Notes under the pieces: model-generated | Databases searched by the model: none | Told to the model about the DNA's origin: nothing | The model's input: only the letters and a program-made list of their open reading frames with translations | Translations under genes and position numbers: made by a program | Source of the DNA: Paracyclopina nana | Taxonomy: Eukaryota; Arthropoda; Copepoda; Cyclopoida; Cyclopettidae | DNA length: 64,000 nucleotides | Direction: 5' to 3' | Assembly (NCBI GenBank): GCA_019096065.1 | Contig: JAGUCH010000004.1 | Location: 124,001-188,000 of the forward strand | Shown here: one piece after another, positions 54,821 through 64,000 of the stretch | How the letters are laid out: the number at the start of each line of letters is the position of its first letter | How positions within the stretch are numbered: position 1 is the first letter of the stretch

Positions 54821-55927
54821 ATGACATGGTTATTTTTGCTGCTATTTTGCTTCCCTATGCAAGCATGGGGATGTTCTGCGAAGGTTGGCAGATCCACCAC
54901 AATTCAACCTACTACACCTCCAGCAACAGGTAAAAAAAGATTCCTTTAATTTTATATGAGCAGCTAGCTGCAATTGTGCTAATAGGCTAGAAGATAAGTA
55001 AGTATATTTTCTTTTCTTGCCAACATGAAACAAATTTTCATTTGAAAAAAGTCAGTTTATGGCAAGTTTGGATAGGTTCAACAATTTGTACACTGCACCA
55101 CAATTTCATCCTGTCATAATTCAGCAAAATTATCTTTACATTTTGTAGGACTTTTTAAATCATGGCTTATAACTTGCACCTTTCTTTTGGAAAGAGCTCA
55201 TTAGATTTATAGCTTTCCCAAATGATGGGTGGGCTGATCTGCAAGTTTTCCCCAAAATAAGTGTACTTTATTGAAGGCAATCCTAATGCCAGTAATTTAT
55301 TCTTTGGTTAGAGCCTCCACCAACTAGTATAGAGTGTAATGAAAGTGACTGTCGATTTTGTGGAACTGAATGCATTGGCCCGCTGTGGAAAAAATTGGAT
55401 GGACTGGACTCTGCTGATGCATGCCAACAATCTTGTGCTGATGATACAGAGTGTTCATACTATGTCTTCAACTATGATACCAACGTTTGTAAATTCTATC
55501 ACTATTGTGAGAAGAAAAAAATTGAAGTATCTATTTTTAAGACATCTAACTACTGAAAAATCTGCATTTACTTGCAATGTAGGGCATGGTTCGAGTCATT
55601 GCCGGAAGGAGCACTTGCGATGCAAACTTTTGCAAGACCTTAAAAGCTATCCCTTTCATAACTGGAACAGTGACATCAGATAATACTTTTGCTGATGGAA
55701 TGAAGGAAGGACATCCCACAAAAAGCATTTGCGCTTGTCATGAATTATGCCAACAGCACCCTGTCTGTTACTTGTTCCAATATGATACATCAGGCCCAAA
55801 TTGTTGGCTCCATAATGAGGAGGCAACTGTCATTCCGGGCGTAGCTTTTAGCATATTGTATGGATATAAACATTTGAGTGATTGCATTGAAAATTATAAA
55901 CCATGCTCAAACATCAAACCAGAATAA
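54821..55927 (+). CDS. Two-domain PAN/Apple secreted protein, block B copy 3 (intact)
   Basis: Exons 54821-54929, 55312-55526 and 55583-55927 give 222 residues with all phases right. Signal peptide M-T-W-L-F-L-L-L-F-C-F-P-M-Q-A-W-G-C, Thr/Pro-rich linker, Apple domain 1 (C-R-F-C-G-T-E-C-I-G-P, D-A-C-Q-Q-S-C-A-D-D, C-S-Y-Y-V-F-N-Y, C-K-F-Y-H-Y-C-E), domain 2 (F-C-K-T-L-K, C-A-C-H-E-L-C-Q-Q-H-P-V-C-Y-L-F, C-W-L-H-N-E-E-A-T-V-I-P, Y-G-Y-K-H-L-S-D-C-I-E) and the tail N-I-K-P-E. Full length, unlike the block A copy. It lies directly upstream of the intact 356-aa gene on the same strand, so the two could be co-regulated. Confidence 0.83.
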
Positions 55928-55954
55928 ACTATGGGAACCCAAACTAGGCTAGGA

Positions 55955-56125
55955 ATGTTCCAATATGAGGTCAACTATTGTAGATCAGGCCCAAATTGTT
56001 GGCTCCATAATGAGGAGGCAACTTTTATTTCAGGCAGGCACTTCTAGCTTATTATATCGATATAAACATTTGAGTGATTGCATTGAAAATTATCATAGGT
56101 GTAACAGTATCAAACCAGAATAAAC
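55955..56125 (+). pseudogene. PAN tail fragment, mirror of 49060-49190
   Basis: Repeats part of the last exon (N-C-W-L-H-N-E-E-A-T-F-I-S ... Y-R-Y-K-H-L-S-D-C-I-E-N-Y) just 3' of the intact PAN gene. No start or splice site of its own. Confidence 0.6.
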
Positions 56126-56357
56126 AATAGTTATATCACAGTGGTTCAAAATACTTAGTGCAATATGCACTACTGCAAATAATAAGTAGATACCCAAACC
56201 TGGTGCTCTTGGAACTAGAAAGGACCCGTCACCCATGAACAAACTTTCATGATCATGTTTGGATGCAATATCTTGGTGAGGCAAACTTGGTTAGTGCTAA
56301 TGTTTGCAAAATATTGTAGTGAAAGTATTTTTCATCATTTTATGTAATGTCAGTTGC

Positions 56358-57751
56358 ATGATTTACAGCAATCTTAATTTATGGCTCTTGTTGATGATGG
56401 CGCCTAGCAGCAGCCTTATCTTCACTTTTCTGCATCTTCTTCAGTACTGCAAAGCTCAAAAATTTGTGACTGGGATCGAGATTCGACCATGCTTCGATCT
56501 TGGTTCTGGTACTAATGAGGCAACATGGGTCACCATAACTGCCAATGGCACCTCATGCAAAACTGACAATTTAATAGCAGGTATCATCAGTTAATGGTGC
56601 ATGATTTTTATGCAAAAAAAAATAATATTTAGAGGGAGATCTTTGGCGAGGAGAATGGCATGAGTATTTTGGCATGGGTGCTTGCTTTGCTTTTGACCTG
56701 GAAAATGAAGTGAGAAAACTTTTTAAGTGTGAAGCAGGCCTTGATGTTAATTAGTTGTGCAGGAAAGCATCACTGCTGGTGTACAGGGCTCTTCCAGTTG
56801 TATTTCCTACATCGGAATTCTAATTGGCAATCAAATGGCTCCATCATATTATTGTTATTTTGAAGTTGACTTAAATGGCCAATTGGAAACACGTCCTTGC
56901 AAACGTGTAGATGGTGTGTCTAAAATATGGATTGCAGTTATAAATGAGGACTGGGGTGGAACTGATAGTGACATAACTGTGGAATTCAAATCAAATCCTG
57001 TACAATGCAAGACAAGCATTTTGGATAATGTTGGCAATGACCTAGAACGTGGGACAATGAATGTGTACAGACATGATGTATTCCCTGATTGTACATTCAG
57101 CAAGTTTGAAGCTCATGAATGTGGTCAAGGCATTCCTTGCTTTAACATGAATGTAAGATTGAAAAGTACCACATTCAGCTCTTTTCATCATATTTTATCA
57201 TTGCTCTTATTTCATTACTGAAAAGAGTTTATGCTCAACAATGCTTTTGTTTGCTTCAGTTTACAAATCATGGATATGGTAATGATAACCTCAGGAAATT
57301 GTCATATTTGTATTCATGCTGTGTTTAGATCAAATTGCAGTTGGAAGCATTGAGGTTGCTCTGAGTCATGAAGGCAAGGTCCAAGTATTTTTCTGCAAAC
57401 ATCCAGAGAACTTTCGACCATCATTCTATTCTGTTCGTTCCACCATTCCGTAATATTGCCTAATCAGCATGAAGCTATTATGCAGAAATGCATTCAGTCT
57501 TGATTTTTAGACTGATTTGCAGCTTAAGGCAAAAAAGGAGAAGTGCATTTCGCTGCCTTACTTTCAATGAGCAATTTATGCCTCAAACATGCAACGATGG
57601 GAAATGCTGTGTATCAACAAACATCACTTTACTTCAAAACTATTCAAAGAAAAGGATATATGATGTGGATTTTGACTGTCGCAATAATCCTGCTAATGAG
57701 TTCTTTGTTTATGGCAATGTCAAGAGAGACAGGGATTGTTTTGAAAAGTAA
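56358..57751 (+). CDS. Secreted Cys-rich 356-aa protein with PLAT-like segments, copy B4 (intact)
   Basis: Exons 56358-56580, 56633-56709, 56763-57152, 57260-57278, 57329-57449 and 57511-57751; the same six-exon plan and same 356-residue length as A1 and B1. More diverged: exon 2 reads E-G-D-L-W-R-G-E-W-H-E-Y-F, exon 3 has G-G-T-D-S-D-I-T-V-E-F and the shared L-D-N-V-G-N-D-L-E-R-G-T. The hydrophobic N-terminus ends L-L-Q-Y-C-K-A-Q; an in-frame ATG at 56304 would add 18 residues. The conserved length, splice sites and cysteines across three copies argue for a working secreted protein. Confidence 0.8.
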
Positions 57752-58266
57752 ATTTACCACTCACAAGGTTGAACTTAAAGCTGAATTGATTGTTCAAGGG
57801 CCAAGTTTGTTGATTTGCATGGAAACATTTTGAACTGCAGCCCATCAAATGAAAGACAATCATCATTGCCAGGAATGGTATTCAATTGTGTTTAGTTTTG
57901 AAGATACTGTCTGTATTTTTCAAATGTTTTTTACATAACTAAGTCATGTCTCACTGTACAGTCCGGTTCAGAGGATTAATGAACGCCTCTGTTGTAGGTA
58001 ACAGCAGAAGTGTCGACTATTTTCTAAATCATTCTGTACACAAATAAACAAAACGTCATTAAGTAGCCAATGCCAGGCCAATTCTTTAAATAGAACCTTT
58101 AACCATCTTTTAAAAATAACTTTTTTCAAAAAAAGTACTTTTTCAAATAGTTTTGTTTTGACATTACAATCAACAAAATAGAAAAAATAGCCAAAGCTAC
58201 TAATTTTCGATCTAAAATTATGATTCTTACTTTTCAAATAACAAAAGCTGCTGAGTCACTGATCAC
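57752..58266. other. 3' flank of block B, no gene recognised
   Basis: AT-rich. Similarity to the other blocks fades near 57900. Confidence 0.5.
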
Positions 58267-59142
58267 CAGTGTTGCCAACGGATTTTTTGGCTTCTGACCA
58301 CTTTTTTTCGCAAAAACGACCACTTTTGTGACCACAATTTTTCAATGAATCCAAAAACGACCAATTTTGCGACCAGTAGCCAAAGAACAGCAAAATAGGT
58401 GCATTTTTTGGCCCAAAATTGGCTTTTTGGCTTTCTGTTTTGTGTTTGGAGGCCTGAATAGTGATCCAAAACAAAAAAATCCAAACATATTTGCATAAAA
58501 ATATAGCCACTTCATGGGCGGAGCTTAGTTCCACAAACTGGCTGTTCCCTCATGTAAAAATAGTATTTTACTTGCTGCTTTTCGGGACTGAGAAGGTAAG
58601 TAAAAATTGCCCTAGGTGAGTAAATGAAACCAAGCCGAATCTTGAACGGAGCGAAGCGAGGGGAATAGTGAGGCGAGGTTTTATTTTACTCACCGAGGGC
58701 ATTATTTACGTTACCTTCGAAGTCCCGAGAAGCAGCAAGTCAAATTTTATTAACTGTGACCGATTTTCCGAGCGAAATGAACTTGCCGGAATGCCATGTT
58801 GTGACGTCACGGGGTTTGCAAAAAGCTGACACGATCGGCAAAGTGAATTTACTCGCGAGTAATACCGGTTACAGTTAGTAAAAAATTTTTTTGTCTTCAT
58901 GCTATTTTCAAATATTTTTGCCAATTTTTGGATTTGAGTTCATGGCCAACGTCAAATTCATCAATTCAGATATAAAAAATTCCGTACTTTTTGAAAAAAT
59001 GGCAAAATTAAGCTATTTTTTCGTATTTTTTGGCACTTTCCAAAAGAACCACTTTTGCGACCACCGACCACCAAAAAATTTCCGACTAAATTAACTCAAA
59101 AACGACCACATTGGTCGTTTCTGACCACCGTTGGCAACACTG
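58267..59142. mobile_element. hAT-like element with perfect 15-bp termini, 876 bp
   Basis: Starts CAGTGTTGCCAACGG and ends with its exact reverse complement. Many GACCAC / GTGGTC words lie near both ends. The termini fit hAT elements, but I find no 8-bp target duplication. No transposase frame. Confidence 0.75.
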
Positions 59143-59730
59143 AATTCAGTTGAGTCTGGATCCCTTGGACTTGAGCATTCCTCAAAGTTCCTTTCAAAAA
59201 CTTCAGTTGGACACCTTGGAAAAATTTAGTACCCATGTTGTGTTCATATATCTGCAATCTTATGATATTTGGAGGAGTTTTTGCAAACCAAACTTGTGGC
59301 CATTTCTATTGGAATGCTTTTTATCAATTTAGGCAATTGAATGCCTAAAAACCTAATGTCTTTACATTTTTCTAGATTAAGAATGAATTTCATATGATTT
59401 AGAGAGGGATTTATCTATAGGTAATGCCAATTTTTGGCATCCTTGAACGCCATCTAGCACTCTCTTTTGTTTCCCCAAACTGAACAACACCGTACAAATC
59501 CCCTTGCACCAAGTCTAAATGCCTGATACAGCTCCCAAAAATTATAATTCAGAAAAAATCAACGTTTTCTGCAAAAATACAGCCTACAATTTTTCCAAAC
59601 AGCCCCAGGCTTAGCGCATGTTTAGTTAACCCAGTTAATGGTGAAAGCTGAGTAGTTTAGTAGAGTTCACTAAATCCTTTGAAATTGGAGTCTCACCGCA
59701 AATCAAAGAATCGAATATATTACTTTAAAA
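59143..59730. other. Upstream region of the lectin cluster
   Basis: No gene. The last 90 bases before 59731 resemble the stretch before 61073, so the promoter was duplicated with the gene. Confidence 0.5.
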
Positions 59731-60503
59731 ATGATTTTAAGAGCTATGCTATTTTTTTCTTATATGCCCACAGCCTTGTGTTGCTCAAGACAGACTACCG
59801 ACCGAACAGGTTAAATTTTCTTCAAAGCTACTTCTGCGCTAACAATTTCACCCAAAAATGTTTTTATTTAACGCAGACCCTCCGCCCTCAGCAGGCAATG
59901 AAGAAGAACCATCAGAATCATCATCTGTAGGAAGTGAGCATTAATTATTAAAGTTTCAAAATCATAAACACTGAGCTTTGTTTCAAGCAACATTAAAGGT
60001 ACCTAAAGACAAGGCAATATCATACAGTGCTTCAACAAGTACAATGAATTGGTTCGATGCACTTAGTGTAAGTTACATTAATATTCTTCCTTAAAATTAA
60101 TGCACCATTATTTCTATCATAATTATTACCAATTTAACAGTATTGCAATGTACACAATGGAACTTTGGCCATGGTAAAGGACAAAGATATTGCATCTAGA
60201 GTTGACGGTTACTTGAGAGCATTTGATCCCTATGGCAAAAAACGATTCTGGATCGGGTTGAGTGACCTTGCTCTAAAGGGAGATTATTATTGGGTAGATT
60301 CATCTGAAGCAGATTACTCAAATTGGTATCCAGGTGAACCCAATCATGCTCTAGAGCTATCTTTTTGTGTCTTCATTGAGCCAATCGATCATAATCACCA
60401 ATGGAACGATGATGATTGCAGAAAGAGTGACATCAATGCTTTGTGCCAAATGATGTCGAATAATGAAAAGTTTGTAAAAATAGACAACTCCCAAACTGCT
60501 TAA
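59731..60503 (+). CDS. Secreted C-type lectin-like protein 1
   Basis: Exons 59731-59809, 59877-59933, 59988-60067 and 60141-60503 give 192 residues. Signal peptide M-I-L-R-A-M-L-F-F-S-Y-M-P-T-A-L-C-C, an acidic Ser/Glu linker, then a C-type lectin domain starting M-N-W-F-D-A-L-S-Y-C-N-V-H-N-G-T-L-A. It has W-I-G-L, W-V-D, the Ca2+-binding E-P-N motif (Y-P-G-E-P-N), and W-N-D before the third Cys. E-P-N predicts mannose-type sugar preference in this family. Four domain cysteines are present. A tail of about 18 residues follows the domain. Confidence 0.88.
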
Positions 60504-61072
60504 AAGTGGGACTTGAAATTGCTTTTTGAGCATAAAAATTGTGAATATTTTTGTTTTGACTTTACTCCAGTGTTGGGCCCTTTAAAAACTAAGTTATCAA
60601 AACTCAACACAGCCATCAGTGCTTAAGTTTTCCAAGTTACCAAAACGTCAAGTCTCAGCACACAGCACAAGTCAGATGGACAATTAACAAAAAGTCTTCT
60701 TCATCAAGAGCTACCACACTAAACAGAAAGTCATTTATAACATAAAAACGGAGCTTTCGAAATAAAAGGGGGATAAATGAAATAAGTTTAAAAAGCAAAG
60801 TTTGCCTTGTTTCTTGTACGTTGCATTCCCATCATGATGTTTAGTATGTTTAGCAAAACAAGTTAATGGAGAAAGCAAGATGATCTTTGCTTATAAGGTG
60901 AGTTTTATTAGCGCCACCGCACCTAAGTCGGATTCAGTAATTTTAGCATGCAAAACTTGCATCAAGAACTCACTTACGAGATTCTGCTGGGTGAAAGCTG
61001 AATACTTTTTAAAAATCTTTGAAATTGGACTCTGTTCTTGAATCAAAGATTCAATTATATATTTCTTCAAGA
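60504..61072. other. Spacer between lectin genes 1 and 2
   Basis: No gene seen. The right end (about 60985-61072) resembles the promoter side of lectin gene 1. Confidence 0.5.
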
Positions 61073-61790
61073 ATGATTTTACGTGCTATGCTACTTTGTT
61101 CATCTTTGTCAACAGGATTGTGCTGCTCTGGACGAACTCCCAACCAAACAGGTTAAATCTTCTTTTAAACTACTTCTGCTCTATTTTCATCCAGAAATGT
61201 GCTTATTTACAGTAAAGCCTCCTCCCTCAACAGGCGAGACAGAACATCCATCAAAATCACCCGCAGAAAGTAAATATATTTGTCTTCAATGGTCTCTCAG
61301 AATCATTAAGACTAAGCCTTGATTAAAGCTACCTCAGAGGTGCCAAAAGACATGAAAATATCTTATAGAGCATCAACTATTACAATGGATTGGTTTGATG
61401 CAGAACGTGTAAGCTACATAAATTCTTCTTTTGTAGTCATGAATTAATTTTTAAACAAAACAGTACTGCGAAGTAAACAATGGAACTTTGGCCATGGTAA
61501 AGGACAAAGATATTACATATAGGGTGGACAATTACTTGAGAATGTTTGATCCCTATGGCAAGAAACGCTTCTGGATTGGGCTGAGTGACCTTGATGCCAA
61601 GGGCTTTTATTTTTGGGTAGATGGTACACAAGTAGCTTACACAGATTGGCATCCAGGTGAACCCAATCATGCTCGTGAGCTATCTTTCTGTGTCTTTATT
61701 GAGACAGTTCAAAAATACCATCAATGGAACGATGATGACTGCACAATAACTGACATCAATGCTTTGTGTCAAATGATTGAGCCAGCTTAA
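61073..61790 (+). CDS. Secreted C-type lectin-like protein 2
   Basis: Exons 61073-61151, 61213-61269, 61329-61408 and 61464-61790 give 180 residues; the first three exons are exactly as long as in lectin 1 (79, 57, 80). Signal peptide M-I-L-R-A-M-L-L-C-S-S-L-S-T-G-L-C-C, Pro/Ser linker, lectin domain with Y-C-E-V-N-N-G-T-L-A, W-I-G-L-S-D, H-P-G-E-P-N (E-P-N motif) and W-N-D-D-D-C. It ends soon after the last domain Cys (L-C-Q-M-I-E-P-A). Tandem duplicate of lectin 1. Confidence 0.88.
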
Positions 61791-61879
61791 TAAAGAAAAG
61801 ATAGCAAAAAAGATTACTTCCAATAAACTGCTTTGAAGTAGGATCAAAGAATTGAAACTGCTTAGTGTTCGTTAAAATT

Positions 61880-62663
61880 ATGAATATATTTATTTTGACT
61901 CTATTATTTTCTGTAGCAACATCTTGCTCAAGAACAAGAAGGAAAAAAAGAGACAATGGAGAAATTTGATATGGTTAGTAGCTCTTATGCATATTTTTGC
62001 AACTTAAAAAGAAATGTATACTTTTAGAGACAATAGATTCGCCTTCTACTGAGGAGTCAGGTCGGACTGGCAGTTCAATAAAAAGTAACTCCTAAATTGA
62101 AATCTAATATTCAAGAAACAAGTAACATCGCTACCTTTCAAGCTTCAATAACACCCTGGTGGGGCACACTCGGTCCAGGGACTCATCCTACCTTCTTTGC
62201 CTCAAATGCTACAATGACCTGGACAGATGCTGTTGAGGTAAATTGCAATTCATTAATGGTAACATTTTCTAAAAATTGATCATTAACAAAAACGCAGTAC
62301 TGCAAAGCTCAAGGCTACTTCATAGCTTTGGTAGACACTCCTGATGCTCAGCGCAAGGTCATTACATATTTGGGTAATGTGGATATTTTTGGTACCAAAA
62401 CGCTTTGGATTGGACTCTCGGCCGAGGACAAAACTTTGGATTTCCGCTGGGTTAGTGGAAGCGTTCTTGGTTACAGGAATTGGTACCCTGGAGAGCCGAA
62501 TACTGGCCATAGTTATTCCAACTGCGTCCTTATTGATGATACTTTTCACTTACCCAAATGGAGGAATGAGATATGCTTTCACCCGCATTCAGTATTGTGT
62601 CAAAAAACGTTGAGTGAAAATAAACGCGACGAATTTAAGCTACCGCAATTATATGTCAAATGA
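61880..62663 (+). pseudogene. C-type lectin-like gene 3, stop codon in the signal exon
   Basis: Exons 61880-61973, 62028-62084 (57 bases, as in the sisters), 62116-62237 and 62298-62663. Phases fit throughout, but exon 1 has an in-frame TGA (61967-61969) two codons before its donor, after M-N-I-F-I-L-T-L-L-F-S-V-A-T-S-C. The lectin domain is complete (M-T-W-T-D-A-V-E-Y-C, W-I-G-L-S, Y-P-G-E-P-N) and extended at the C-terminus (F-K-L-P-Q-L-Y-V-K). The W-N-D site is W-R-N, so calcium binding may be altered. Either a fresh pseudogene or a gene using another first exon. Confidence 0.72.
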
Positions 62664-63126
62664 AATTGACATTAAGTTTGCGCGCGCGCATGCTCAGTGT
62701 GCGTGCCTTTCCATATAATACTTTCAGCTGATTTGTGCCAGAGCAGTAAATTGAGTAAAGAGTATAATAATCTCAGTTTGGCTAACAACAACAAGTACTA
62801 ACAAAAAAAGAGCGTATGCGTTGGGCCACTTAAATGTAGCCTTATATCTTGCCTTAAGCAAGAAAATGTCCCCGCTTTTTCTTCTTCTGTCCCTCAAAAT
62901 GATGAATGGATCTAAAAAAACTTGGATTACGATTCTAGAATTGAAAATATGAGCTCTAAAAAATTTGTTTTCTTTTTTGAATTTCCCACTAAAATTGATG
63001 TGCAGTCTTGTCAGAGTTATCTGTATGGTTTTTTACAACAATCGACTTTTTGTTTGGAAAAAAGCCAATTGCTTTGATTAACTGGGCTTAAAGAAACCAC
63101 ATCTGAAACACTGTTATCAACAAAAT
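62664..63126. other. 3' flank of the lectin cluster
   Basis: Nothing recognised apart from a GCGCGCGC run at about 62680. Confidence 0.5.
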
Positions 63127-63590
63127 TCACGTGCGTGTCAGAGACTTATATAACAAGAGAAGTGCTACTGGGCGAGGCTTAAGGGGGTGCGTTTGCAGAT
63201 CTGCTGCGCGCTCCAAAAGAGACTACAATGGAATATTGGTCGCGGCTGCCTGAACTTGGGCCGGGGCAGACTTTTGGTTGCTAATAACTCCTAAATGAGT
63301 CCACTTAGCCAAAATATTCCTATTTTACAAGCTGTTCAATTTTGCTAGGGCTATCTTTTGTCTTTTATAAATATTTCCCCAACTATTAGGAATTAAAAGT
63401 TGTAAAACAGAGGTGCTAGTTGGCGTTTTCTTTTCTGGATCAATACAGCCCGCTGACTATTTTATTAGAACAGCTGACCCAAACGTTTTCAAAATCACTT
63501 GTAGCACTTGGCGCGCGCTCGCGTGCAGTGAGAATGCAAGAAGTAGCACTTCTCTTTCTATATAAGTCTCTGGTGCGTGTAAGCGCGCGT
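63127..63590. repeat. Inverted repeat pair around a CpG-containing core
   Basis: The left arm (about 63127-63168) GTGCGTGTCAGAGACTTATA...AAGAGAAGTGCTACT matches the right arm (about 63541-63590) inverted, with small gaps. About 370 bases lie between. It could be a transposon remnant; outer ends were not found. Confidence 0.6.
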
Positions 63591-64000
63591 GGCAATTGCG
63601 AAAAAATAGTGCTTATGACTAAAAGTAAACAAAACGTTTTTTGGAATTGTTGGGAACAAAATGGCAAAGAAAGTGCTCATTTTGAGCTTGTAACAGCACA
63701 ATTGATTCAAGGAACAGATTGGTACCATTTTGAGTAAGATTCATGAAAGTCAAGGAATTTTGGATCATGAGTCACATCATATCCAGACCTGAGCATGATG
63801 GATCAAATCAGAAGAAATAGCCTTACTTTTTGTAGCTCTGCTCTTTGTGAGTTCAAAACAAAAAGTTCATCTGGTGTGGATTGAATAAAATGGCCAATTT
63901 TTCAGCAAATAAGCCATTACTTGTAATAAGTTGAGGAAACAAAATTTTCTGGTAATCATGATTGCCATGCTATAGTTGTTGTACTGGCATGGAAAAACTG
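63591..64000. other. Right edge of window, no gene recognised
   Basis: AT-rich; short open frames only. Confidence 0.5.

Larger units (their letters stand above)
44750..57900. repeat. Segmental duplication block B, partner of block A (about 13390-18965)
   Basis: 44750-46745 is a direct copy of 13390-15440; over the gene the offset is a constant 31,299 bases with no indel. 46750-46906 plus 47952-48120 continue the match to about 15780-16080. 50677-51717 plus 54255-54930 is the reverse complement of 17400-18965. 48290-49840 is an inverted copy of about 55310-56600. The block thus holds both direct and inverted copies of one PAN/PLAT-like unit. Confidence 0.88.

Overview
The window is nuclear DNA of an animal, almost certainly an arthropod. 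Genes are split by GT-AG introns. The tyrosine hydroxylase has the insect-type C-terminus (R-R-W-V ... F-N-P-Y-T) and the insect-type N-terminal K-S-Y-S-I-E block. DCAF10, mitoribosomal mL64 and a small Maf factor are also of animal type. A crustacean would fit, but the sequence alone does not fix the lineage. Host DNA is AT-rich; the LTR retrotransposon at 32.9-42.9 kb is strikingly GC-rich. All gene models here were spliced by hand from conserved residues and GT-AG signals, and the reading frames were checked for phase.

Layout. 1-9.2 kb holds conserved housekeeping genes on the minus strand: DCAF10 (runs off the left edge), mL64/GADD45GIP1, and a 10-exon tyrosine hydroxylase whose large introns hold 17-bp minisatellites. 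10-13 kb has two secreted two-Apple (PAN) domain genes. 13.4-19 kb (block A) and 44.75-57.8 kb (block B) are copies of one segmental duplication, partly inverted. They carry alternating PAN genes and a 356-aa cysteine-rich secreted family with PLAT-like segments that I could not assign to a named gene. In total there are three intact 356-aa genes plus three broken copies, and one intact, one shortened and one frameshifted PAN gene plus fragments. 19-21 kb is tandem repeat (about 139 bp and 170 bp units). 22-22.7 kb is a small Maf bZIP gene. 23.4-28.5 kb is a CpG-rich, transposon-filled stretch. 28.6-29.9 kb is a gene with a bZIP-like C-terminus, followed by a fragment of a paralogue. 31-32.2 kb is a frame-broken PAN plus kelch-like gene. 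32.9-42.87 kb is a complete but inactivated Ty3/gypsy-type provirus with 200-bp LTRs and an env-like region. 58.3-59.1 kb is a hAT-like element. 59.7-62.7 kb is a tandem array of three C-type lectin genes, the third with a stop codon in its signal exon.

Mobile DNA is the most informative part. I see a foldback element family with 9-bp target-site duplications (three copies, two with matching empty sites in block A), a Transib-like miniature element with CACAGTG termini and a 5-bp target duplication (three copies), one hAT element with a clean 8-bp duplication, and several smaller inverted-repeat elements. Because the Transib insertion is shared by both duplicated blocks while the foldback insertions are not, the order of events can be read: Transib insertion, then duplication and inversion of the PAN/PLAT-like block, then foldback insertions.

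Functionally, the accessory genes (PAN, PLAT-like, PAN-kelch, C-type lectin) all encode putative secreted, disulfide-rich, carbohydrate- or protein-binding proteins. This fits a fast-evolving secreted recognition or adhesion repertoire; that role is inference.
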